64,000 nucleotides of DNA, taken from assembly GCA_041563475.1 (NCBI GenBank), contig JBFFMY010000002.1, forward strand, positions 1-64,000. Direction: 5' to 3'. Every line of letters starts with the position of its first letter. Within the stretch, counting starts at the first letter, position 1. Shown piece after piece: positions 41,706 through 51,392 of the stretch. The translations under genes and the position numbers were made by a program. The DNA comes from CAJXZP01 sp041563475 (GTDB lineage: Bacteria; Bacteroidota; Bacteroidia; Flavobacteriales_G; Salibacteraceae). The notes under the pieces are model-generated. The model ran no database searches. It was not told the origin of the DNA and saw only the letters and a program-made list of their open reading frames with translations.

Positions 41706-42512
41706 ATGAGAGAAATAATTGAGCAAGCCTGGGAAAACCGTGATTTATTAAAAGACGAATCCGTTCAAAACGCCATTAGGAATGTCATTGAACAAATTGA
41801 TTCTGGTAAACTTCGCGTTGCTGAACCTACCGATACAGGATGGAAAGTTAATGAATGGGTTAAAAAAGCAGTAGTTCTATATTTCCCTATTCAAAAAATG
41901 GAAACTATTGAAGTGGGTCCGTTTGAATTTCATGATAAAATGAAATTAAAAACGGGTTACGCTAAAAAAGGTGTACGGGTAGTCCCTCACGCCATAGCAC
42001 GTTACGGCTCATACATTTCAGAAAATGTAATCATGATGCCTTCTTACGTGAATATAGGCGCGTATGTGGATAACGGAACTATGGTTGACACATGGGCAAC
42101 GGTGGGTTCTTGTGCCCAAATTGGAAAGAATGTTCACTTATCAGGAGGTGTTGGTATTGGAGGTGTTTTAGAACCTTTACAAGCAGCTCCTGTAATTATT
42201 GAGGATAATTGTTTTATTGGATCTAGATGTATTGTTGTTGAGGGAGTTCGAGTAGAAACAGAAGCCGTTTTAGGGGCTAACGTGGTTTTAACTATGTCAA
42301 CAAAAATTATTGATGTATCTGGTCCAGAACCAATTGAATACAAAGGTGTAGTACCGGCTAGGTCAGTTGTAATTCCCGGTACAATCGAAAAAGAATTTCC
42401 AGCGGGAAAATACAGTGTTCCAGTAGCTTTAATTATTGGAAAGCGTAAACCAAGTACCGATAAAAAAACCTCCTTAAACGATGCCTTACGTAACTTTAGC
42501 GTAGCGGTATAA
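41706..42512 (+). CDS. dapD: 2,3,4,5-tetrahydropyridine-2,6-dicarboxylate N-succinyltransferase
   Basis: A 268-residue enzyme of the succinylase branch of lysine/meso-diaminopimelate synthesis, transferring succinyl from succinyl-CoA. Its N-terminal helical part is followed by a left-handed beta-helix of hexapeptide repeats (about 110-230: PHAIARYGSYISENVIMMPSYVNIGAYVDNGTMVDTWATVGSCAQIGKNVHLSGGVGIGG). The conserved stretch VDTWATVGSCAQIG and GGVLEPLQAAPVIIEDNCFIGSRCIVVEGV are diagnostic. Length matches E. coli DapD (274). It is followed 6 bases later by a GT9 gene, an operon not related by pathway. Confidence 0.96.
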   Translation: MREIIEQAWENRDLLKDESVQNAIRNVIEQIDSGKLRVAEPTDTGWKVNEWVKKAVVLYFPIQKMETIEVGPFEFHDKMKLKTGYAKKGVRVVPHAIARYGSYISENVIMMPSYVNIGAYVDNGTMVDTWATVGSCAQIGKNVHLSGGVGIGGVLEPLQAAPVIIEDNCFIGSRCIVVEGVRVETEAVLGANVVLTMSTKIIDVSGPEPIEYKGVVPARSVVIPGTIEKEFPAGKYSVPVALIIGKRKPSTDKKTSLNDALRNFSVAV

Positions 42513-42518
42513 CCAAAT

Positions 42519-43535
42519 ATGTCAGCCAAATTAAATCACATTTTAGTTATCCAAACTGCATTTATTGGGGATGTAATATTAGCTACTGCCTTAGTTGAGA
42601 AAATTCATGCGAGTTTTCCGAGTGCTAAAATTGATCTGTTAGTTCGAAAAGGAAATGAAGCACTTTTAAAAAAGCACCCTTTTTTGAATGAAATTCTAAT
42701 TTGGGACAAAAAAGGTTCGAAGTATAAAAACCTATTCCAAATTCTTCAACAAATTCGAAAATCCAAATATGATGCGGTTATTAATACCCAACGGTTTGGA
42801 TCCACTGGTTTTTTAACCGCCTTATCGGGTGCTAAAATAAAATCTGGGTTTACAAAAAATCCATTTTCATTTGGATTTACCCACTCCTATACACATGAAA
42901 TTGGCAACGGCACCCACGAAGTTGAACGTAACCAACAACTAATAGAGTCATTTACAACTGCTGATTTAGCTAAACCAAAACTCTATCCAAGCGAAAACGA
43001 TTTTGCCTTTATAAAGCAGTTTACACATAGTCCATTTATAACCATCTCTCCTACTTCTGTTTGGTTTACAAAACAGTATCCTGCAGAAAAATGGGCAGAA
43101 TTTATTGATATGGTGCCTTCGGATCTAACCATTTTTTTATTGGGAGGACCAGATGACTCCATTAAAAATGAAGAACTTATCGCTTTAAGCAAAAGCAATA
43201 CTCCTAAAAATTTAGCTGGAAAGCTTTCCTTTCTTCAATCGGCAGCTTTACTTTCAAAATCGAAGTTAAATTATGTAAATGATTCAGGTCCACTACATCT
43301 ATGCTCCGCTATGAATGCACCTGTTGCATCCCTGTTTTGTTCTACTATACCACAATTTGGATTCACTCCGTTATCAGATGAGAATACGGTTATTGAAACC
43401 CGTAAAAATCTAGAATGTAGACCTTGTGGTATCCATGGAAAAAATGAATGTCCACAAAGACATTTTGATTGCGCTTATACAATAAACAAACAGCAATTAA
43501 TGGATCCGTTAATTTCTAGAATATCAGAAAGTTAA
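42519..43535 (+). CDS. Glycosyltransferase family 9, heptosyltransferase-like
   Basis: A 338-residue GT-B glycosyltransferase of CAZy family 9. Features: ILVIQTAFIGDVILATALVEKIHASFPSAKIDLLVRKGN at the N-terminus, AVINTQRFGSTGFLTALSGA, and the C-terminal nucleotide-sugar site ISPTSVWFTKQYPAEKWAEF with LAGKLSFLQSAALLSKSKLNYVNDSGPLHLCSAMNAPVASLFCS. In Gram-negatives GT9 enzymes add ADP-heptose to the LPS core; many Bacteroidota members add other sugars, so the exact acceptor is uncertain. It sits 6 bases after dapD. Confidence 0.88.
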   Translation: MSAKLNHILVIQTAFIGDVILATALVEKIHASFPSAKIDLLVRKGNEALLKKHPFLNEILIWDKKGSKYKNLFQILQQIRKSKYDAVINTQRFGSTGFLTALSGAKIKSGFTKNPFSFGFTHSYTHEIGNGTHEVERNQQLIESFTTADLAKPKLYPSENDFAFIKQFTHSPFITISPTSVWFTKQYPAEKWAEFIDMVPSDLTIFLLGGPDDSIKNEELIALSKSNTPKNLAGKLSFLQSAALLSKSKLNYVNDSGPLHLCSAMNAPVASLFCSTIPQFGFTPLSDENTVIETRKNLECRPCGIHGKNECPQRHFDCAYTINKQQLMDPLISRISES

Positions 43536-43605
43536 TACGTTGAAATTATTATTTTATTTAAAGAAGAAAAGTGGCTATATATGCGATTATTAAAATATTT
43601 CAAAA

Positions 43606-43613
43606 TAATTTTG
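43606..43613 (+). promoter_or_regulatory. Candidate -7 promoter element (TAATTTTG) before the conserved unknown gene
   Basis: TAATTTTG matches TAnnTTTG and lies 19 bases before the ATG at 43633. No good -33 TTG at normal spacing. Confidence 0.45.
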
Positions 43614-43632
43614 CCGCGCCAAAAACAAACGA

Positions 43633-45054
43633 ATGGATAATTTTAGAAAACTAACAGTCAACGAAAAAGCACTTGCCGTAAATCTAAACCCAAATATTTA
43701 TGGGTCATTTTCCGAAATTGGCGCCGGGCAAGAGGTTGCCGCTAATTTTTTTCAGGCTGGTGGGGCTTCAGGTACTATTGCACTTACTCAATCTGCTTAC
43801 GATAAAAAAATATCAAATGCCATTTATGGAGAAGGAAAACGTTTTGTAAGTAAGGAACGACTTTCTCGTATGATGGAACATGATTATGCAAACATCACTA
43901 GTAAGCTGTCTGATAGGCGTGATGAAACCTTGTTCTTCGCATTTGCGGATACCATTGAAACATTGAATTTTCATAAAACAAATCAAGGCCACGGTTGGAT
44001 GGGAATTGTGTTTCAACGTAAACCAAATACTATTCCGAATAAAATAGTATTGCATGTGATTTTACATGACAATGACCCGCTATTGCAACAAAAGGCTATC
44101 GGAAGGTTAGGTGTGAATTTAATTCATGGCGTATATCATAACACGCACTCCATTAAAGAGTTTTTGACCTCATTGATGGATGGTTTAAGTAGAGATCGTG
44201 TGGAAATTGACATGTTCAACTTAAACGGACCTGATTTCAAAAACGTAGATAATAGATTAATTAGCTTAAAACTGGTTAAATTAGGACTAACACCTGTTGC
44301 TATGTTTGGACCGGATGGTAATAACATTCAAGCATCAGAAATCTTGTATAAGAAAAATATACTTGTACTCCGTGGACGATTTCGCCCTCCTACTCTTGTA
44401 AATGTTGATATGCTTCTTACAGGTTATCGACAATTTGTACAAGAAGAAGATGTCTCGAAAAAAGATCTTATTGTCCTTTCAGAGTTGTCTTTGAATAATC
44501 TTTTAGTAGGAGACGACTCTAAAAATGAACGTGACTTCATGGATAGAGTGGATATTTTAAGTTCTTTAGGGCAAACAGTAATTATTACCAATTTTCAACA
44601 TTACTACAAGTTAACCAATTATTTATCAGACATTAACCAAGAAAGAAAAATTGGTGTTTTACTGGGAATAAATAACTTGGAGCAAATTTTTAATCCAAAT
44701 TATTATACCAAATTAAAAGGTGGGATTTTGGAATCTTTTGGACGTTTGTTTGGTCGAAATGTCAAACTTTTGATTTATCCAGCTGCAGATGGAACAGATG
44801 GAAACTTACATGATTGCCAATCAATGCAGATCGATGATAAATTGCGTCATTTGTATATGTATTTAGTTGAAAATAAGCAGATAGAAGATATGAAGAATTG
44901 CAATAGAGAATTGCTTACTATCTTTTCTGATGATGTGATTGCCATGATTAAAAATCATAAACCAGGATGGGAAAAAATGGTACCCAATAAAGTGGCCAAA
45001 ACCATTAAATCTCACGGTATGTTTGGATACCAAGAAGCCATACAGAAAGTATAA
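43633..45054 (+). CDS. Conserved bacterial protein of unknown function
   Basis: A 473-residue soluble protein without signal peptide or membrane helices. I recognise it as a widespread bacterial family by segments such as NPNIYGSFSEIGAGQEVAANFFQAGGASGTIA, KRFVSKERLSRMMEHDY, FFAFADTIETLNFH, HGWMGIVFQRKP, and MFGPDGNNIQASEILYKKNILVLRGRFRPPT. The family has been given conflicting automatic names, and I know of no settled function. The C-terminus KSHGMFGYQEAIQKV is also conserved. It is transcribed alone and ends at a strong hairpin. The many absolutely conserved polar residues suggest an enzyme. Confidence 0.75.
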   Translation: MDNFRKLTVNEKALAVNLNPNIYGSFSEIGAGQEVAANFFQAGGASGTIALTQSAYDKKISNAIYGEGKRFVSKERLSRMMEHDYANITSKLSDRRDETLFFAFADTIETLNFHKTNQGHGWMGIVFQRKPNTIPNKIVLHVILHDNDPLLQQKAIGRLGVNLIHGVYHNTHSIKEFLTSLMDGLSRDRVEIDMFNLNGPDFKNVDNRLISLKLVKLGLTPVAMFGPDGNNIQASEILYKKNILVLRGRFRPPTLVNVDMLLTGYRQFVQEEDVSKKDLIVLSELSLNNLLVGDDSKNERDFMDRVDILSSLGQTVIITNFQHYYKLTNYLSDINQERKIGVLLGINNLEQIFNPNYYTKLKGGILESFGRLFGRNVKLLIYPAADGTDGNLHDCQSMQIDDKLRHLYMYLVENKQIEDMKNCNRELLTIFSDDVIAMIKNHKPGWEKMVPNKVAKTIKSHGMFGYQEAIQKV

Positions 45055-45061
45055 TAAATGG

Positions 45062-45099
45062 AAATAGAGCCATCCGTCAAATGACGGATGGCTCTATTT
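45062..45099. terminator. Bidirectional terminator
   Basis: A 17-bp perfect stem (45062-45078 with 45083-45099) around the loop AAAT. Core CCATCCGTC/GACGGATGG, with AAATAGAG/CTCTATTT at the base. It lies between convergent genes ending at 45054 and 45122. The U tract is short. Confidence 0.85.
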
Positions 45100-45121
45100 G
45101 TTTAAGTTTATATTAAAGCAT

Positions 45122-46657
45122 TTACTTAGAACCCGGATTTAATTTTCTTAAATCAAATATATCCGTTCTTCTATCTCTTAAATTCCGGACACTACCAAAT
45201 TGATTAAGTTCTCGAAGCAAATCAATGTCAACGTCTGCTATCAAAATCATCTCTGTATTGGTCGTGGCTTCCGCTTTAATTCCATTAGCAGGAAAGGAGA
45301 AATCACAAGGCGTAAATACCATGGATTGGGCAAATTGAATGTCCATATTATGCACCTTTGGTAAATTACCTACACTACCTGCAATAGCCACATAACATTC
45401 GTTTTCTATGGCGCGAGCTTGAGCACAATTTCTTACTCGCGAATACCCATTTTGAGTATCTGTTAAGAAAGGAATAAATAGAATATCCATACCTTCATCG
45501 GCCAATAATCGGCTGAGTTCTGGGAACTCGGAATCATAACAAATTAGGATGCCTATTTTACCACAATCGGTATCAAAGGTTTTTAGCGTGTTCCCTCCTT
45601 GTAAACCCCAAACCTTAGCTTCATCGGGAGTTACATGTAATTTCTCATACCTTTCTAAAGTCCCATCTCTTTTACATAAGTAACCCACATTATACAACAA
45701 ATCATCCTTAATTTCAGGCATACTTCCCGTAATCACATTGATATTGTAGGAAATTGCCAACTCTGAAAATCTTTGTACAATACTCGCGGTATGTTTTGCT
45801 AATTCTCTAATAGCTTCCGATTCTGACAAATGATTATTATCAGCCATAAGCGGTGCATTAAAAAATTCTGGAAAAAGAGCGAAATCAGATCTATAACCAG
45901 AAACTGCATCAATAAAGTATTCCGCTTGCTGCATCAGTTCTTCTAAGTTCTTATATAAGCGCATTTGCCATTGAATAAGACCTAGGCGAACAATTTTCTT
46001 TTTAGTTACAGCCCTTTTATGGCTTTTTTCGTAATAAATATTATCCCATTCGAGCAACACCGCAAACTCACTAGATGCCTTATCCCCTTCTAAATATCCC
46101 TTAAGAATTTTTGCGGGATGAAAATCATTCGAAATTTGAAAGTTTAATACCGGGTCGTGAATTTCTTTCCTTTTCACCTTTTCAATGTACTCCTTAGGAG
46201 TTACTGAATCAGCATGTTTATGATAATTTGGGATTCGTCCACCAAAGGCTATTCCACGAAGATTTAATTTCTCACAAAGTTCTTTTCGATAATCGTAAAG
46301 CCTTCTACCTAAACGTAAACCTCTAAACTCAGATTTTATAAAAACATCAATGCCGTAAAGAACATCTCCATCCTTTTTATGGGTATCAAAAGAATAATTT
46401 CCTGTAATTTCTTTGTAGGTATGATGCTCATCAAACTGATCATAATCCACAATAATGGATAATGCACAACCAGCTAGTTCATTATTTACTTTAATAACCA
46501 CCTGACCTTCAGGGAATTTTTTTATAAGTAAATCAATATGTTTTTCACTCCAATACGAATTTGGCATATTTGAATATGCTTCAATCATCGCACTTTTTAA
46601 CTCTTGATAATCATTAAGGGTTAAGAATTGCAATTCAATATTCTCAATATTCTGCAT
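45122..46657 (-). CDS. GNAT acetyltransferase / carbon-nitrogen hydrolase fusion
   Basis: A 511-residue two-domain enzyme. Residues about 1-200 are a GNAT domain (FIKSEFRGLRLGRRLYDYRKELCEKLNLRGIAFGGRIPNYHKHAD). Residues about 215-505 are a nitrilase-superfamily hydrolase with catalytic Glu in LFPEFFNAP, Lys in YEKLHVTPDE and Cys in ILICYDSEFPE. The fusion is common in bacteria and is annotated as a bifunctional GNAT/C-N hydrolase; the substrate is not known, though a small amide is likely. It has a -7 element 54 bases upstream and is convergent with the conserved unknown gene. Confidence 0.92.
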   Translation of the reverse strand: MQNIENIELQFLTLNDYQELKSAMIEAYSNMPNSYWSEKHIDLLIKKFPEGQVVIKVNNELAGCALSIIVDYDQFDEHHTYKEITGNYSFDTHKKDGDVLYGIDVFIKSEFRGLRLGRRLYDYRKELCEKLNLRGIAFGGRIPNYHKHADSVTPKEYIEKVKRKEIHDPVLNFQISNDFHPAKILKGYLEGDKASSEFAVLLEWDNIYYEKSHKRAVTKKKIVRLGLIQWQMRLYKNLEELMQQAEYFIDAVSGYRSDFALFPEFFNAPLMADNNHLSESEAIRELAKHTASIVQRFSELAISYNINVITGSMPEIKDDLLYNVGYLCKRDGTLERYEKLHVTPDEAKVWGLQGGNTLKTFDTDCGKIGILICYDSEFPELSRLLADEGMDILFIPFLTDTQNGYSRVRNCAQARAIENECYVAIAGSVGNLPKVHNMDIQFAQSMVFTPCDFSFPANGIKAEATTNTEMILIADVDIDLLRELNQFGSVRNLRDRRTDIFDLRKLNPGSK

Positions 46658-46710
46658 TTTTTTATGTGTTAATTATCAGTGATTTAACCTTAAATACTGA
46701 AATAAGTTTG

Positions 46711-46718
46711 CAAATATA
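46711..46718 (-). promoter_or_regulatory. Candidate -7 promoter element for the GNAT/nitrilase gene
   Basis: Reads TATATTTG on the minus strand, 53 bases before the ATG at 46657. No TTG at normal spacing was found. Confidence 0.4.
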
Positions 46719-46804
46719 TGCAGGTTTCAATTCGTGTTATCGAAATAAAAAAAAACATTATAAAAAAAATGTAAAAGAAAATAAATTAGGCTAAAAACAG
46801 GTAG

Positions 46805-49800
46805 CTATTTTTTAAACTCCAGAATACCCTTCAGTAGCGTATTCGCAGATTCAATAGATGTAATATGCTCAAAAACAATACTTAGCTTATTATTTTTTTG
46901 TTTCAATTGCGCCTTTTTAGGATATCGTTGCACAAAATCCAAAACGCGATGAAAATCGGGGCTTTCGTAATATGTGGACTTTTGATTACTTACAAAATAA
47001 CCAATTAGCTTTTTCCCTTTTAACACCAAACGTTCAAAACCAATTTCCATGGCTTTCCATTTGAGTTTCACCGAATCAATAAGCAATTCTGTTTCTTTAG
47101 GTAAAGGACCAAAACGATCTTTCAATTCTTTCCGGAAAATTTCCAAATCTGCTTCCTTTTTCGCCTCCGCTAAAATTTTATACAATTTCAATCTTTCTGA
47201 AACATTTTGAACATAGGCATCTGGAATAAGAATTTCCAAATCACTTTCAAAAGAAGCATCTCGAACATATTCCATTTCCTCATGGGCATACATTTCTTTA
47301 AACTCTGTTTCTTTTAGCTCTTGGATAGCCTCATCCAAAATTTTCTGGTACATATCAAACCCTATTTCGCTAATAAATCCGGTTTGTTCTCCCCCTAACA
47401 AGTCCCCTGCTCCACGAATATCTAAATCGCGCATGGCAATATTAATCCCACTCCCCAAATCAGAAAATTGGGTAATGGCTTCTAGCCTCTTTCTTCCTTC
47501 ACTAGTTAAAGTGGATAATGGCGGTGCAATTAAATAGCAAAAAGCTTTTCTGTTGGAACGCCCCACTCGCCCCCGCATTTGGTGCAAATCGCTTAAACCA
47601 AAATGTTGGGCATTATTAATTAAAATAGTATTTGCGTTAGAAATATCTAATCCGGATTCAATAATTGTGGTGGCTACCAAAACATCATATTCTCCATTCA
47701 CAAAGGCCATCATTCTATTCTCTAGCTCCTTACCTTCTAACTGGCCATGACCAGTCACTACGCGCGCGCCTGGAACCAACCTTCGAATCATTACGGCAAT
47801 TTCCTCTAAATTGGCCACTCTATTATTGATAACGAAAACTTGACCGTCACGTGCAATTTCATAACTAATTGCATCTTTAAAAATCTCTTCATTAAATGTA
47901 TGTATCTCCGTTTCTACAGGTTGTCTGTTTGGAGGTGGCGTATTAATAATGGATAGATCTCTTGCCCCCATCATAGAAAACTGTAGTGTTCTTGGAATTG
48001 GGGTAGCCGTTAAAGTGAGTGTATCCACATTTTGTTTTAGGGTTTTTAATTTGTCTTTTACACCCACACCGAATTTTTGCTCTTCATCAATGATTAAGAG
48101 TCCCAAATCTTTGAATTCAACATCTTTACCCACAATTCTATGTGTACCTATAAGGATATCCACCTTGCCTTCTTTTAGGTTTCGCAAAACCTCTTTTACC
48201 TTTTTAGTAGATCTAAACCGATTTACATATTCAACGGTAACCGGAAAATCTTTTAGTCGTTCCGTAAAGCTCTTATGATGCTGCATCGCCAAAATAGTAG
48301 TGGGAACCAAAATGGCAACTTGCTTTCCATTTACAGCGGCTTTAAAAGCAGCTCTAATAGCTATTTCTGTTTTTCCAAAACCCACGTCACCGCAAACCAA
48401 TCTATCCATAGGCGTTTCCGATTCCATATCCGCTTTTACGTCTAACGTTGATCTTTCTTGATCTGGAGTATCCTCATAAATAAAAGAGGCTTCCAACTCA
48501 TACTGTAAATATGAATCTGGAGCATATTGAAACCCTTGGACTGCTTTTCGTTTTGCATATAATTTAATTAAATCATACGCAATTTTCTTTATCTTACTTT
48601 TTGTTTTGGATTTGGTAGTTTTCCATGCGGGAGAACCAATTTTGTGCACTTGAGGCTCTCTTCCATCTTTGCCAGAATAGCGCGTAATTCGATGTAATGA
48701 ATGGATGCTTACATATAGAACATCATTGTCCCTATAAATAAGCTTAATGGCTTCTTGTTTTTTTCCGTGATTATCCACCTTAACAAGGCCAGCAAACTTT
48801 CCAATACCATGATCTACATGCGTTACATAATCACCCGTTTCAAGTTTCGCTAAATCTTGAAGCGTTATATCCTGTTGGCTTTTCTTAAAACCTTCTTTTA
48901 AATGAAAGCGATGAAAACGTTCAAATATTTGGTGATCTGTATAGCAAGCGAACTTTAAGTCATTGTCAATAAACCCTTGATGCAAATCCAATAAAATAGG
49001 CGAAAAAGTATGTTGAATTTCAAAATCCTCAAATATGGTATGTAACCTTTCAATTTGCTTTGGGGAGGAAGAGGCTATAATATTTTGAATTTTGGATTTT
49101 GTATTCTCTTCAAAATTCTCACTCAGTAATTCAAAGTTCTTATGAAAAACCGGTTGAGGAATTTGATTTACGCTAAATTTTTCTGCTTCCGGAAAATAGG
49201 TTTTCAAACCCAGTTCAATTACTCGCCTTTTAGCGAGAAGTCCAATTAATTTATTTCCCCAAATAAACAGTTCTTCTGGTGGAAGTTGAATAGAATCTTT
49301 ACCTAATTCAGAATGAATTTGCACAGCCAGTTTGAATTCTCTTTCAATTCTATCAATTGTAAATTGAATATCCTTAAACCATATGGTAGTTGCAGGGGTA
49401 AAAAAATCTAAAATATCAATCCGTTTCTCCACGAGAACTTGATCCCGAACATCTGGAACAATACTTATTTTTTTATACTTATGATCTGATAATTGGGTAG
49501 CTGGGTCGAAGGATCGAATAGATTCTATTTCATCTCCAAAAAATTCTATTCGATACGGAATATCATGATTGAAGGAAAAAATATCCACTATCCCGCCCCG
49601 AACGGCATATTCTCCGGGCTTCGAAACAAAATCCTCTCTTTTAAATCGATACTCCTCCAGTAATTTATTCACAAATGAAAGTCCAATTTCATCTCCTACT
49701 TTGAGATCTAAAATCTTACTCTTTAGTTCTTTCCGAGAAACTACTCTCTCTGAAAGCGCCTCTGGGTAGGTCACTACAACAACTTCCTTTCTATGGGCAA

Positions 49801-50137
49801 CATCATCTAAAGTTTCCGTTCGTTGAAGAATATCCACATCATTTGACCTATCCTCTCTATAAGGCGTTCTGGAAGATGCCGGAAGAAAATGAAGCTTGTT
49901 TTCGGGTAGTAAAGCCACGAGGTCGTTATGCAGATAGGCCGCTTCTTCTCGGTCATCGGCAACAATTATATGGCTACCTCTTAATTTTTGAATTACACCT
50001 TGAACAAATAGGGTTAAACCTGATCCTACTAAGCCGTTAACTTTAAATCTACCAGATTCAGAATCCCGCAAATACATCATAAGCTCCATGGCGACTGGAT
50101 GCTCGGCAAACGCTTGCTTTAACGATTCTTTTGTCAT
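46805..50137 (-). CDS. mfd: Transcription-repair coupling factor Mfd
   Basis: A 1110-residue dsDNA translocase that removes stalled RNA polymerase and recruits UvrA. Order: UvrB-like N-terminal domains (about 1-330), RNA polymerase-interacting (RID/CarD-like) domain near 430-500 with TGDYVTHVDHGIGKFAGLV, helicase domains with Walker A VCGDVGFGKTEIAIRAAFKA near 585 and Walker B LLIIDEEQKFGV near 690, TLTATPIPRTL, RGRVGRSNRKAFCYL, and a C-terminal TRCF domain (about 960-1110). Length is typical. The gene is preceded by a -7 element whose bases lie just before the fbp stop, so it and fbp may be transcribed separately. Confidence 0.97.
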   Translation of the reverse strand: MTKESLKQAFAEHPVAMELMMYLRDSESGRFKVNGLVGSGLTLFVQGVIQKLRGSHIIVADDREEAAYLHNDLVALLPENKLHFLPASSRTPYREDRSNDVDILQRTETLDDVAHRKEVVVVTYPEALSERVVSRKELKSKILDLKVGDEIGLSFVNKLLEEYRFKREDFVSKPGEYAVRGGIVDIFSFNHDIPYRIEFFGDEIESIRSFDPATQLSDHKYKKISIVPDVRDQVLVEKRIDILDFFTPATTIWFKDIQFTIDRIEREFKLAVQIHSELGKDSIQLPPEELFIWGNKLIGLLAKRRVIELGLKTYFPEAEKFSVNQIPQPVFHKNFELLSENFEENTKSKIQNIIASSSPKQIERLHTIFEDFEIQHTFSPILLDLHQGFIDNDLKFACYTDHQIFERFHRFHLKEGFKKSQQDITLQDLAKLETGDYVTHVDHGIGKFAGLVKVDNHGKKQEAIKLIYRDNDVLYVSIHSLHRITRYSGKDGREPQVHKIGSPAWKTTKSKTKSKIKKIAYDLIKLYAKRKAVQGFQYAPDSYLQYELEASFIYEDTPDQERSTLDVKADMESETPMDRLVCGDVGFGKTEIAIRAAFKAAVNGKQVAILVPTTILAMQHHKSFTERLKDFPVTVEYVNRFRSTKKVKEVLRNLKEGKVDILIGTHRIVGKDVEFKDLGLLIIDEEQKFGVGVKDKLKTLKQNVDTLTLTATPIPRTLQFSMMGARDLSIINTPPPNRQPVETEIHTFNEEIFKDAISYEIARDGQVFVINNRVANLEEIAVMIRRLVPGARVVTGHGQLEGKELENRMMAFVNGEYDVLVATTIIESGLDISNANTILINNAQHFGLSDLHQMRGRVGRSNRKAFCYLIAPPLSTLTSEGRKRLEAITQFSDLGSGINIAMRDLDIRGAGDLLGGEQTGFISEIGFDMYQKILDEAIQELKETEFKEMYAHEEMEYVRDASFESDLEILIPDAYVQNVSERLKLYKILAEAKKEADLEIFRKELKDRFGPLPKETELLIDSVKLKWKAMEIGFERLVLKGKKLIGYFVSNQKSTYYESPDFHRVLDFVQRYPKKAQLKQKNNKLSIVFEHITSIESANTLLKGILEFKK

Positions 50138-50157
50138 TAACTAATTAGGAGTCCTTT

Positions 50158-50165
50158 CAAAGATA
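50158..50165 (-). promoter_or_regulatory. Candidate -7 promoter element for mfd
   Basis: Reads TATCTTTG on the minus strand, 20 bases before the mfd ATG at 50137. It lies in the 49-base gap after fbp, so mfd may also be read through from fbp. Confidence 0.4.
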
Positions 50166-50186
50166 GTATTCGAAATTAATATTTGA

Positions 50187-51191
50187 TTATTGATGTTTTT
50201 TCAAGAAATCAACTACGGTGTCAACCATATCCTCAGATCCTGTAAAATAAGGTACACGTTGATGCAAACTGGTTGGATTAATTTCCATAATTCGTCGATT
50301 ACCATCTGTGGCTTTTCCTCCAGCTTGTTCCGCTATCATTGCAAAAGGGTTACATTCATATAACAGGCGTAATTTCCCATTAGGAGCACTCTCTGTTCCA
50401 GGATACATGAAAATTCCACCCTTCAGCATATTTCTGTGAAAATCGGCTACCAAAGAACCAATGTATCGTGCACTATATGGTCGGTTAAATTCCTCATTTA
50501 ATTCCTTACAATGCGCGATGTATTTTTTCATCCCCACCGAGAAATGTGGATAATTACCTTCATTAATAGAATATATTTTTCCTCTTTTAGGAATCTTCAA
50601 ATTTGGATGAGAAAGATAAAAGGTTCCTAGAGAAGGGTCTAAGGTAAACCCGTTTACACCATTTCCAGTGGTATATACCAACATAGTGGAGCTACCATAA
50701 ATAACATATCCAGCAGCAACCTGTAATTCTCCTTTTTGTAAAAAATCTCTTAGTTCAAGTGGAGCTCCAATGGGTGAAACTCGTCTATAAATAGAAAAAA
50801 TTGTCCCAATACTTACATTAACATCAATATTTGATGATCCATCCAAGGGGTCAATCATGACAACATAATTTCCATTTTGCGCGATATGACTATCAAATTG
50901 CACAAAATCTTCTTGTTCTTCCGAGGCAATTCCACAAACCTGACCTTGGGCTTCTAATGCATGCATAAAAGTTTCATCCGCAAAAACATCCAATTTTTGT
51001 TGCTCTTCACCTTGAATATTTTCTTGTCCGTAAGCTCCCGTTATGTCCGCAATCCCCGCCTTATTAACTTCTCTGTTTACTACCTTAGCTGCCAATACAA
51101 TAGCACTTAGCAAACTAGTTAATTCCCCTGTAGCATATGGGAAATCATTCTGTTTTTTAATGATATAATCTTCAAGCGTTACTAAGTTCAT
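50187..51191 (-). CDS. fbp: Class I fructose-1,6-bisphosphatase
   Basis: A 334-residue gluconeogenic enzyme that hydrolyses fructose 1,6-bisphosphate, Mg2+-dependent. Motifs: the metal-binding DPLDGSSNIDVNVSIGTIFSIYRR near residues 111-134, and NEGNYPHFSVGMKKYIAHC and RYIGSLVADFHRNMLKGGIFMYPGT near 205-260. The conserved GKLRLLYECNPFAMIAEQAGGKATDG block confirms class I. A -7 element lies 29 bases before the ATG. It is divergent from ribBA. Confidence 0.97.
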   Translation of the reverse strand: MNLVTLEDYIIKKQNDFPYATGELTSLLSAIVLAAKVVNREVNKAGIADITGAYGQENIQGEEQQKLDVFADETFMHALEAQGQVCGIASEEQEDFVQFDSHIAQNGNYVVMIDPLDGSSNIDVNVSIGTIFSIYRRVSPIGAPLELRDFLQKGELQVAAGYVIYGSSTMLVYTTGNGVNGFTLDPSLGTFYLSHPNLKIPKRGKIYSINEGNYPHFSVGMKKYIAHCKELNEEFNRPYSARYIGSLVADFHRNMLKGGIFMYPGTESAPNGKLRLLYECNPFAMIAEQAGGKATDGNRRIMEINPTSLHQRVPYFTGSEDMVDTVVDFLKKHQ

Positions 51192-51220
51192 AGAAATAAA
51201 TTGACATAATTATTATGCCG

Positions 51221-51228
51221 CAAATATA
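51221..51228 (-). promoter_or_regulatory. Candidate -7 promoter element for fbp
   Basis: Reads TATATTTG on the minus strand, 29 bases before the ATG at 51191. Confidence 0.5.
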
Positions 51229-51364
51229 GGACTTGATTAAACTAAATTTAGCACCTTAATAGCCTAAATGTTAAACAAATTTCGGTTGTTTAATTCCGTA
51301 TTTCAGCAGATTTATAGGCACTATTTCAGTTTGATTTGGTTCTCAAAAATCACTTTTTATAAAT

Positions 51365-51372
51365 TACTTTTG
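51365..51372 (+). promoter_or_regulatory. Candidate -7 promoter element for ribBA
   Basis: TACTTTTG is a full match and lies 20 bases before the ATG at 51393. A TTG lies 26 bases upstream, slightly too far. No FMN riboswitch is visible: the -7 element leaves only a 20-base leader. Confidence 0.5.
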
Positions 51373-51392
51373 CATCACAAAATTTTAAAATT

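Noticed and set aside
42134..42529. 131-codon minus-strand frame across dapD
   Set aside because: Antisense of conserved hexapeptide repeats of dapD.
47949..48278. 109-codon plus-strand frame inside mfd
   Set aside because: Lies opposite conserved helicase motifs; no signal or homology evident.
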